From Gaiella occulta (GTDB taxonomy: Bacteria > Actinomycetota > Thermoleophilia > Gaiellales > Gaiellaceae): DNA of 64,000 bases. The notes below the pieces were generated by a model, which saw only the letters and a program-made list of their open reading frames with translations, was not told the DNA's origin and searched no databases. Positions 58,305-64,000 of the stretch are shown here, piece by piece (positions within the stretch are counted from its first letter, which is position 1; every line of letters starts with the position of its first letter). The DNA lies in assembly GCF_003351045.1 (NCBI RefSeq), contig NZ_QQZY01000005.1, positions 124,001 to 188,000 of the forward strand, given 5' to 3'. The position numbers were made by a program, and so were the translations under genes.

Positions 58305-59387
58305 ATGGAACCGAGCCGCGACGCGATCCTGAAGGCGCTCGAGTCGGTCATCGACCCCGAGCTGCACAAGCCCGTCACCGAGCTCGAGATGGTGCGGGAC
58401 GTCGTCGTGGACGGCGGCGGGCACGTCGACGTCACGATCGCGCTCACGGTCGCGGGCTGCCCTCTGCGCTCCTCGTTCGAGGACCAGGTGCAGCGCTTCG
58501 TCGGCGCGGTCGACGGCGTCACCTCCGTGCGCCTGCGCTTCGACGTCATGAGCCCGGAGGAGAAGGCGGCGCTGTCCTCGCGCCTGCGGGGTGGGCGCCC
58601 CGAGAAGACGATCTCGATCGACGCGGCGACGCGCGTCCTCGCGGTGGCCTCGGGCAAGGGGGGCGTCGGCAAGTCGACGCTGACCGCCAACCTCGCCGCC
58701 GCGCTCGCGGCGCGCGGCGAGCGCGTGGGCGTGCTCGACGCCGACGTGTACGGGCACTCGATCCCTCACATGCTGGGCGTGCACCAGCGGCCGGTCGTCG
58801 TCGACACGATGATCGTGCCGCCGGTGCGCGGGACGCTCAAGCTGATGTCGATCGGCTTCTTCCTCGACGAGAACAGCCCGGTCATGTGGCGCGGGCCGAT
58901 GCTGCACCGCGCGCTCGAGCAGTTCCTCTCCGACGTGCACTGGGGCGAGCTGGAGACGCTCCTCGTCGACATGCCCCCCGGAACGGGCGACGTCGCCATC
59001 TCGCTCGGTCAGCTGCTGCCGCGCGCGGAGGTCGTGATCGTGACGACGCCGCAGGCGGCCGCGCAGGAGGTCGCCGTGCGCGCGGCCCAGATGGCGCAGA
59101 AGGTCGGCATGCGCACCGTCGGCGTGGTGGAGAACATGTCGTACCTCGTCGGCAGCGGCCAGGAGATCTTCGGCTCCGGGGGCGGGCAGCGGCTCGCCGA
59201 CGAGATCGGGGTGCCGCTCCTCGGCAGCATTCCGCTCGACCCGGTGCTGCGCGAGGCGGCCGACGCCGGCACGCCCGTGTTCGAGGCGGCGCCCGACTCC
59301 GAGGCCGCGGCGGCGATCGCGGCGCTCGCCGAGCGGGTGCAGCGCACGCGCCGCGGCATCCGCAAGGCGCTCACCGTTCTCTCCTAG
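58305..59387 (+). CDS. mrp: Mrp/ApbC-type iron-sulfur carrier ATPase
   Basis: The 360-residue protein has an N-terminal MIP18/PaaD-like domain (about residues 1-85: DAILKALESVIDPELHKPVTELEMVRDV) and a ParA-like ATPase domain. The deviant Walker A reads ASGKGGVGKSTLTANLA, followed by GVLDADVYGHSIPHMLG, PVMWRGPMLH, LLVDMPPGTGDVAISL and VVENMSYLV. The CxxC iron-sulfur motif that normally follows ENMS is missing (VENMSYLVGSGQEIFGSGGG), as in some actinobacterial Mrp proteins. It delivers Fe-S clusters to targets. ATG 58305 is preferred over one 26 codons upstream. Confidence 0.9.
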   Translation: MEPSRDAILKALESVIDPELHKPVTELEMVRDVVVDGGGHVDVTIALTVAGCPLRSSFEDQVQRFVGAVDGVTSVRLRFDVMSPEEKAALSSRLRGGRPEKTISIDAATRVLAVASGKGGVGKSTLTANLAAALAARGERVGVLDADVYGHSIPHMLGVHQRPVVVDTMIVPPVRGTLKLMSIGFFLDENSPVMWRGPMLHRALEQFLSDVHWGELETLLVDMPPGTGDVAISLGQLLPRAEVVIVTTPQAAAQEVAVRAAQMAQKVGMRTVGVVENMSYLVGSGQEIFGSGGGQRLADEIGVPLLGSIPLDPVLREAADAGTPVFEAAPDSEAAAAIAALAERVQRTRRGIRKALTVLS

Positions 59388-59393
59388 GACACG

Positions 59394-59419
59394 GAGAGGG
59401 CGCCCGCAGGCGCCCTCTC
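59394..59419. terminator. 11-bp hairpin between convergent genes
   Basis: GAGAGGGCGCC (59394-59404) and GGCGCCCTCTC (59409-59419) pair perfectly around CGCA. It begins seven bases after the mrp stop and lies before the convergent secreted-protein gene, so it is probably bidirectional. Confidence 0.65.
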
Positions 59420-59442
59420 GACGAGCAGGCCGATCGTGGCGG

Positions 59443-60201
59443 TCAGGACTTCTTCTCCAGCTTGACGAGCGTCATGTCGGTCCCGACGAGGGCGCAGCGG
59501 ATCTCGACCTTCGAGCCGACGGCGATGCCCGCCGTCGACGGGGACGTGGGGCTCACGATCTTGCAGGTCTGCTCGGCCGACCCGTCCCGGGGCTTGACCG
59601 TGATCGAGGACGCGTCGATCGCGGTCACCTCGCCCTTGACGGACAGGCGCACTGCCGTGCCGGCCGGCTTCGAGTCCTTGCACGGGCGTCCGGCGAGCAC
59701 GGCCGGAAGCGAGGTGGAGCCGTTGCCGAGCCTTCCGCCGGCGAAGCCGCCGTCGGCCGTGAACGTGGCGCTGAGGCTGCCGAGCAGGAAGGCGTCGCGC
59801 TCGTTGGCGCGGCCCTGCAGGAAGCCGTCGAGGTTGCCGCTGCCGTCGAGAGCGCCCCAGAAGCGGGCGTGGGTGCGGCGTGCGTCGTCCCTGCCGCGGA
59901 ACGAGCCCTCGATCCAGCCGATGCCGTCGGTCTTGTTGACGACGGCGCGCACCTTGATCGCGAGCGGGCCGTCGAGCGCCGAGTTGGGGTCGGCGAAGTC
60001 GATCGCGCCGACGTAGCGGCCGCTCGTGATCTCGTACGTCTTGCCGTCTGCGGTGCACGTGCGGGTCTCCGAGCGCTCCTTCGCCGCCGAGAACGTGGCG
60101 GTGGCGGCACTGACGCCGCTCGCGTTGAGCTTTGCGACGGCGAGGCCGGCCGTTGAAAGCGCAACGGCCGCCGCGAGCGCGCTGACGATGATGCGACGCA
60201 T
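59443..60201 (-). CDS. Secreted protein of unknown function
   Basis: The 252-residue protein has a clean Sec signal (RRIIVSALAAAVALSTAGLAVA, cleavage near residue 22) followed by a soluble two-part body. The first part includes TRTCTADGKTYEITSGRYVGAIDFADPNSALDG and FWGALDGSGNLDGFLQGRA; the second reads RLSVKGEVTAIDASSITVKPRDGSAEQTCKIV, which resembles a small beta-barrel repeat of the DUF5666 type. GGAGGG precedes ATG 60201. No function is known; similar proteins occur in Thermoleophilia-like genomes, as far as I recall. Confidence 0.75.
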   Translation of the reverse strand: MRRIIVSALAAAVALSTAGLAVAKLNASGVSAATATFSAAKERSETRTCTADGKTYEITSGRYVGAIDFADPNSALDGPLAIKVRAVVNKTDGIGWIEGSFRGRDDARRTHARFWGALDGSGNLDGFLQGRANERDAFLLGSLSATFTADGGFAGGRLGNGSTSLPAVLAGRPCKDSKPAGTAVRLSVKGEVTAIDASSITVKPRDGSAEQTCKIVSPTSPSTAGIAVGSKVEIRCALVGTDMTLVKLEKKS

Positions 60202-60306
60202 GTGATGCCCTCCAGGGTCGTTTGACAGCCTGAGTCTGCGCGGGGCGTGTATGCGCTCTGCGTAGCCAGGGTAAGCATTTCGTGAGGGCACGATCCCGGC
60301 GGGGGA

Positions 60307-60312
60307 TAGGCT
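60307..60312 (+). promoter_or_regulatory. -10 hexamer TAGGCT, leaderless start
   Basis: TAGGCT ends seven bases before ATG 60320 with no Shine-Dalgarno sequence. Confidence 0.4.
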
Positions 60313-60319
60313 CACCCCT

Positions 60320-61084
60320 ATGAGGGAGGCTCCGGCGACCGCGAAGGAGGCGTATGCGCGGCTGCTCGCGCTCGGGCTCGGGCACGAGGCCGCCGCGGTG
60401 CTGTTCGACCATTTCGACGACGCGCAGCGCCGCGGAAAGGAAGGGCACGGCTACGCGCGCATCCCGTGGCTCGAGGAGCAGCCGCTCGACCGGGGCGCGC
60501 GTCCGCTGAAGGTGTCGTCGGCGCCGGGCGTCGACCGCTGGCACGGGGGCGGAGCGCTCGGCTATCTGACGCTTGCCGCGGTCTGCGACGATCTCGTCGC
60601 GCACGACCCGGGCCCCGCACGCCTCGTGGTGGCGTCGTCGTGCTTCCCCACGGGCGCTCTCGGCTACTGGGTGCGCCGGCTCGCGCAGGCCGGCTACACC
60701 GCCCTGCTCACGGCGACCTCGCCGCGCCGCCTGCCGCCTCCCGGCGGCGGCGCGGCGTTGACGGGGACGAACCCGCTGGCGATCGCGATCCCGTCGAGCG
60801 TGGGCGAGCCGCTCGTCGCTGACGTCTCGATGGGCGCGGTCACCCACGGCGACGTGCTCGCCGGGCGTGCGGCGCCGCAGGAGCTCGTCCCGTTCGGCGG
60901 CCCGCATGCGCACAAGGCTTTCGCTCTCGCCGTCGGCCTGGAGCTCTTCGTGTCGGCGCTCGCCGGTGAGGAGCACGGCGCGGTGCTGCTCGTCGCGCGC
61001 GGCGAGCACGATCCCGTGCCGGCCTTCAGGAAGCTGGCGGCGGACGTGCGGCTGCCGGGAGACGCCCGGCCGCGCCGCGCGTGA
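60320..61084 (+). CDS. Ldh2-type malate/lactate/ureidoglycolate dehydrogenase family protein
   Basis: The 254-residue protein belongs to the Ldh_2 (YlbC/YiaK/AllD) family of NAD(P)-dependent 2-hydroxyacid dehydrogenases. Marks are LLALGLGHEAAAVLFDHFDDAQRRGKEGHGYARIPWL, LTGTNPLAIAIPSSVGEPLVADVSMGAVTHGDV and GPHAHKAFALAVGLELF. It is about 80 residues shorter than typical members (330-360): part of the central NADH-binding region between residues 70 and 130 is reduced. AllD-type ureidoglycolate dehydrogenase would fit a ureide-degrading strain, but the substrate is open. Confidence 0.8.
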   Translation: MREAPATAKEAYARLLALGLGHEAAAVLFDHFDDAQRRGKEGHGYARIPWLEEQPLDRGARPLKVSSAPGVDRWHGGGALGYLTLAAVCDDLVAHDPGPARLVVASSCFPTGALGYWVRRLAQAGYTALLTATSPRRLPPPGGGAALTGTNPLAIAIPSSVGEPLVADVSMGAVTHGDVLAGRAAPQELVPFGGPHAHKAFALAVGLELFVSALAGEEHGAVLLVARGEHDPVPAFRKLAADVRLPGDARPRRA

Positions 61085-61091
61085 CGAGTGA

Positions 61092-61193
61092 CTACGGCTC
61101 GAGCGGGCCGGCAGGCCGGGTGCCCGCCGGGAAGCGCCCGTCCGCGTCTGCCTCGACCTCGTCGCAGCGCACGACGCGGAAGCGCTCGCTCAC
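61092..61193 (-). CDS. Small ORF overlapping DUF1028 gene stop
   Basis: A 33-residue frame (SERFRVVRCDEVEADADGRFPAGTRPAG...) starts with GTG at 61193, overlapping the DUF1028 stop as GTGA, which is the usual coupling in this genome. It looks like a truncated N-terminus of a cupin- or ACR-type domain. I cannot say whether it is translated; it converges on the Ldh2 gene eight bases away and may be a remnant. Confidence 0.3.
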   Translation of the reverse strand: MSERFRVVRCDEVEADADGRFPAGTRPAGPLEP

Positions 61194-62023
61194 GACGCCC
61201 GCCGCAGCGCCTCGAGCACGACCGGGTCGATCGCGCTGCTGCCGTCCACGCGCTCTTCCAGGTTCTCGACCCCTGCCCAGTCGTCCAGCGTCGCATGGCC
61301 GAGCGCGGCGAGCCGGCCGGCGATCTCGGCCCGCAGCGTGTCGTCGACCGGGATCCACTCCTCGCGCGCCGTCTTCCCGAACAGCGTCTGATGGATGCCG
61401 TACAGCCGTCGCAGCTCCTCCAGCGGACGCGCGTGGTCGTCCACGCGCAGGTCGACGAGCCTGTCCGACAGGCCCGCGTAGCCCCCGTCGCGCTCGACGA
61501 CGAGCAGCGCCGCCGACTGCTGGCCGCGGCGGTCGCCCCCGGCCGCCTGCGCTGCGGCGAGCGCGTCCAGCAGCCGCTCGGCGAGCGGCCGGCCGCCGGA
61601 GGCGGCAAACGACGCCGCGAGCGCGTCCACCGTCGCCTCCGAGACGAGGATGTTGCCCTGCGCCGCATAGCCGTCGCCGGCGCGGCCGCCGGCCCAGGCG
61701 TGGCAGCCGGAGCCCGTGAACGTCGCCCCGCGGCCCTGGCCGTCGACGACACCGAGCTGGCGCAGGGCGCGGTCTTCGTCGGCGTCGGTCAGCCGCTCGA
61801 CGACCTCGCCGGCCGACAGTCCTCGTGCCAGGAGGGCGAGGCCGTCCGGCCCGTAGCGCGGGTTCGCGTACGACTGCGTCGCGATCGCTCCCGCGCCCGC
61901 CGCCGCCCACGGCACCACCGAGCCGACCGCGAGGAACTTCGACTGCGTCGCCACGCCCCACTGCCCGGCGCTCGGATCGCAGGCGCAGAGGGAATAGGTG
62001 GCGACGACCGGAGTGCTAGCCAT
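61190..62023 (-). CDS. DUF1028 Ntn-hydrolase family protein
   Basis: The 277-residue protein matches DUF1028: VVATYSLCACDPSAGQWGVATQSKFLAVGSVVPWAAAGAGAIATQSYANPRYGPDGLALL, then GVVDGQGRGATFTGSGCHAWAGG, YAAQGNILV and a C-terminal peptidoglycan-binding-like segment VDDHARPLEELRRLYGIH. The fold is Ntn-hydrolase-like, with the Thr/Ser near the N-terminus as candidate nucleophile after processing. The activity is unknown. It overlaps the 90-residue gene upstream by eight bases. Confidence 0.87.
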   Translation of the reverse strand: MASTPVVATYSLCACDPSAGQWGVATQSKFLAVGSVVPWAAAGAGAIATQSYANPRYGPDGLALLARGLSAGEVVERLTDADEDRALRQLGVVDGQGRGATFTGSGCHAWAGGRAGDGYAAQGNILVSEATVDALAASFAASGGRPLAERLLDALAAAQAAGGDRRGQQSAALLVVERDGGYAGLSDRLVDLRVDDHARPLEELRRLYGIHQTLFGKTAREEWIPVDDTLRAEIAGRLAALGHATLDDWAGVENLEERVDGSSAIDPVVLEALRRAS

Positions 62024-62288
62024 AGGTGAGGTCGGCGAGGTCGAGCTCGAGGAGCGCGGGATCGCGTACGAGCACGCACGACACCTCCGGATGGGCGAGC
62101 GCGGCCCTCACCTCGGCCGCGGTGGCCGCGTGCGCGAGCACCGGCACGCCGCGGCCGTGCGCGTCGCGCAGCGCGGCGGCGTCGAGGCCGGCGAGGTCGA
62201 GCGCCCCCTCGACCTCCAGCGACCCTTCGAGCGCGATCTCCGGCACCCGCCGGCCCGTCGCCCCGAACCAGCGCGTGCGGCCGCTCAC
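62016..62288 (-). CDS. Hypothetical protein between MBL and DUF1028 genes
   Basis: The 90-residue protein (SGRTRWFGATGRRVPEIALEG..., then AALRDAHGRGVPVLAHAATAAEVRAALAHPEVSCVLVRDPALLEL) has alternating strand and helix character like a fragment of a TIM-barrel or Rossmann protein. GTG 62288 overlaps the metallo-beta-lactamase stop as GTGA, and its end overlaps the DUF1028 start, so it is almost certainly translated. I do not recognise the family. Confidence 0.6.
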   Translation of the reverse strand: MSGRTRWFGATGRRVPEIALEGSLEVEGALDLAGLDAAALRDAHGRGVPVLAHAATAAEVRAALAHPEVSCVLVRDPALLELDLADLTYG

Positions 62289-62983
62289 AGCGGCACCGTC
62301 TCCCCGGGCGCGGGCACGAGCAGCTCGACGCCGTCACCGAGCAGCGGCCGCAGCGCCTCCGGCGTCCCGGTCAGCAGCGGGAAGGTGCCGTAGTGGCTCG
62401 GGACGATGCGGCGCGCACCCACGAGCTCCGCGGCGACGGCGGCCTCGCGTGGGCCCATCGTGAAGTGGTCGCCGATCGGCAGCACGGCGACGTCGGGCCG
62501 GTAGATGCGCCCGATCAGCGCCATGTCGCCGAACACGTTCGTGTCGCCGGCGACGTACACGGTGGGCCCATCGGGTATCTCCAGCACGAAGCCGCACGAC
62601 TCGCCCGCGTAGGTGCCGTCGTCGGTCGACGACGAGTGGTTCGCGTGCGTCAGCGTGACGCGGATGCCCGCCACCTCGACACCGCCTCCCTTGTTGAGCG
62701 CCTGGCTCATGTCGTCGCCGCTGCGCATCTGCCGCGCGAGCCAGCCGCGCAGCTCGACCTGGGCGATCAGCGGGCAGGCGAAGGCCTGCGCGAGGCGTGC
62801 CGCGTCGCCGACATGGTCGCCGTGGCCGTGGGTGACGAGGATCGCGTCGATCCGCTCCGGCTCGAGCTCCGAGGCGGGGCAGCTCGGATTGCCCGTCAGG
62901 AAGGGGTCGACGTAGATGCGCCGCCCGGCTGGAGTGTCGAGCCGGAACGCCGCATGGCCGAGCCAGGTGAGCGACGTCGCCAT
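62285..62983 (-). CDS. UlaG/UPF0173-type metallo-beta-lactamase fold hydrolase
   Basis: The 232-residue protein has the metal motif THGHGDHVGD, then the downstream ligands GDTNVFGDM and SHYGTFPLL. LTWLGHAAFRL at the N-terminus and VDPFLTGNP are hallmarks of the UPF0173/UlaG group. Members hydrolyse lactones or phosphodiesters, but the substrate is unknown. The start ATG 62983 has TACCCT six bases upstream. It heads a three-gene coupled unit with the 90-residue protein and DUF1028. Confidence 0.88.
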   Translation of the reverse strand: MATSLTWLGHAAFRLDTPAGRRIYVDPFLTGNPSCPASELEPERIDAILVTHGHGDHVGDAARLAQAFACPLIAQVELRGWLARQMRSGDDMSQALNKGGGVEVAGIRVTLTHANHSSSTDDGTYAGESCGFVLEIPDGPTVYVAGDTNVFGDMALIGRIYRPDVAVLPIGDHFTMGPREAAVAAELVGARRIVPSHYGTFPLLTGTPEALRPLLGDGVELLVPAPGETVPL

Positions 62984-62989
62984 GGCTGA

Positions 62990-62995
62990 AGGGTA
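62990..62995 (-). promoter_or_regulatory. -10 hexamer TACCCT, leaderless start of MBL gene
   Basis: TACCCT on the minus strand (62995-62990) ends six bases before ATG 62983, with no Shine-Dalgarno sequence. Confidence 0.4.
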
Positions 62996-63040
62996 GACGA
63001 CCGACCCGCCTCGAGGCGAGGGCGCGGGCGGCGGGGCCGC

Positions 63041-64000
63041 TCAGAAGGAGAGCGCGGAGACCGCGTGCCCGGCGAGGTCGACCAGCGGCTGCACGAAGAA
63101 GAACGAGCCGACCGTGACGGCGACCGCGGCGACGATCGCGGCGGTGAGCGCCGGGTCGGCGGCCGGAGAGCCGCCGGCGGCGACGAGGTCGGCACGGGCC
63201 GGCGCGGGGCGCATGAACAGCGCCCGGATCACCGACAGGTAGTAGTAGATGCTGGCCGCGGTCGCGACGACGCCGACGACGACGAGCCACCACCAGCCGG
63301 CCTCGTAGGCGGCGGAGAAGACGTAGAACTTGCCCAGCATGCCGCCCGTGAGCGGGAAGCCGGCGAAGCCGAGCATGAACACCCACAGCGCCGCCGCGTG
63401 GAACGGCCGCTCCCAACCGTAGCCTTCGAGCGTCGTCAGCGTCACCGCCCGGCCGAGCTCGCGCTCGCGCGCCGCGACGACGGCGAAGGCGCCGATCGAC
63501 ATCGCGCCGTAGGGGATCAGGTAGTAGAGGAGCGCCCTCCCGCCGAGCGGGGAGTTGGCGGCGACCGCGATCAGCATGAAGCCGGCGTGCGAGACGGACG
63601 AGTAGGCGAGCAGGCGCTTCACGTCCTTCTGCGCGAGCGCGGCGAGGTTGCCGACCACGAGCGATGCGACGGCCAGCACGGCGACCGCGAGCGACCAGAT
63701 CTCGGCCTGCTCCGGGAACGCCGTCACGAGCACGCGCAGCGTGACGACGAGCGCCGCGGCCTTCGTGGCCGCCGACATGAAGCCGGTCACCGCCGTCGGC
63801 GCGCCCTCGTAGACGTCCGGCGTCCACATGTGGAACGGCGCCGCGGAGGCCTTGAACGCGAGGCCGGCGAGGATCATCGCCATGCCCGTGACGAACAGCG
63901 GGTCGTCGGCGCCGGTCGCCTCGCGGATCGCGTTGAAGCCGAGCTGGCCGGTTGCCCCGTACGTGAGCGCCGCTCCGAACAGCAGGATCGCCGAGCCGAA
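63041..64000 (-). CDS. nuoN: NADH-quinone oxidoreductase subunit N, C-terminal part
   Basis: The gene runs off the window's right edge; about 319 C-terminal residues are visible. NuoN is one of the proton-pumping antiporter-like membrane subunits of complex I. Segments seen are GSAILLFGAALTYGATG, AMILAGLAFKASAAPFHMWTPDVYEGAPTAVTGFMS with the conserved Lys in a helix, KDVKRLLAYSSVSHAGFMLI, FMLGFAGFPLTGGMLGKFYVF and the terminal helices. No nuo genes follow, consistent with nuoN being the last of its operon. Confidence 0.95.
   Translation of the reverse strand, partial: FGSAILLFGAALTYGATGQLGFNAIREATGADDPLFVTGMAMILAGLAFKASAAPFHMWTPDVYEGAPTAVTGFMSAATKAAALVVTLRVLVTAFPEQAEIWSLAVAVLAVASLVVGNLAALAQKDVKRLLAYSSVSHAGFMLIAVAANSPLGGRALLYYLIPYGAMSIGAFAVVAARERELGRAVTLTTLEGYGWERPFHAAALWVFMLGFAGFPLTGGMLGKFYVFSAAYEAGWWWLVVVGVVATAASIYYYLSVIRALFMRPAPARADLVAAGGSPAADPALTAAIVAAVAVTVGSFFFVQPLVDLAGHAVSALSF

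Noticed and set aside
1-64000. CRISPR arrays, rRNA genes, insertion sequences, prophage or toxin-antitoxin systems
   Set aside because: I looked for evenly spaced repeats, conserved rRNA segments, transposase or integrase motifs and small coupled toxin pairs and saw none.

Overview
The window is a very GC-rich chromosomal segment with tightly packed genes, many GTG starts and ATGA/GTGA operon overlaps. The gene set suggests a high-GC actinobacterium. F420-type luciferase-like oxidoreductase, Tat export, a DUF3107-like protein, arginase, a hemX-hemA-hemC-hemD block and partial Ccm cytochrome c maturation together would fit Thermoleophilia/Gaiellales-like lineages. That placement is inference from gene content; there is no rRNA in the window. 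Most operon-leading genes lack a Shine-Dalgarno sequence and carry a TANNNT hexamer 6-10 nt before the start codon, so leaderless transcription appears to be the rule here.

Layout. 1-10.7 kb: end of moeA, a degenerate M28-like membrane protein, an OmpR-type two-component pair, an HtrA-like protease, a GT20 (trehalose-6-phosphate synthase-like) enzyme, aldehyde dehydrogenase, moaC, mogA-like and a UbiA prenyltransferase. 10.8-17.3 kb: ccmA-B-C-D, hemX-like, hemA, hemC, hemD and a SAM hydroxide adenosyltransferase. 17.3-17.7 kb: a candidate structured RNA, a hairpin and tRNA-Phe(GAA). 17.7-29.7 kb: arginase, then a divergent locus that looks like reductive pyrimidine (or hydantoin) breakdown. 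Its leftward arm has an M20 amidohydrolase, an MFS carrier, an F420-type LLM oxidoreductase and a methyltransferase. Its rightward arm has an NMT1-type ABC transporter, a dihydropyrimidinase and a class III aminotransferase.

29.7-35.2 kb is an inserted or rearranged segment carrying a quinone-oxidoreductase-like gene and a complete CUT1 sugar-type ABC transporter. It is bounded on the right by a scrap of tatC and a 595-bp, nearly identical copy of the 3' half of the aminotransferase gene. 35.8-40 kb: tatC, tatA, a ferritin-like protein, an alpha/beta hydrolase, a peroxiredoxin and rarA. 40-46.9 kb: tryptophan 2,3-dioxygenase, an M20 peptidase, a DUF2007 protein, divergent gnd and pgi, pabB and pabC. 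47-50.6 kb: a decayed uridine-kinase-like gene, DUF1385, nicotinate phosphoribosyltransferase, an isochorismatase-fold hydrolase (probably nicotinamidase) and a decayed O-methyltransferase. 50.6-57.4 kb: a short FtsH-like protease, methylmalonyl-CoA epimerase, a DUF3107-like protein, a divergent YchF GTPase, an EamA transporter, an OB/HD-domain nuclease, DUF1015 and an inositol-monophosphatase-family enzyme. 57.4-64 kb: two secreted or membrane unknowns, Mrp/ApbC, an Ldh2-type dehydrogenase, DUF1028, a UlaG-like metallo-beta-lactamase and the 3' end of nuoN.

The items most worth following are the F420-LLM/dihydropyrimidinase locus, the duplication-bounded ABC insertion, the candidate RNA at about 17.35-17.55 kb, and the leaderless promoter pattern.
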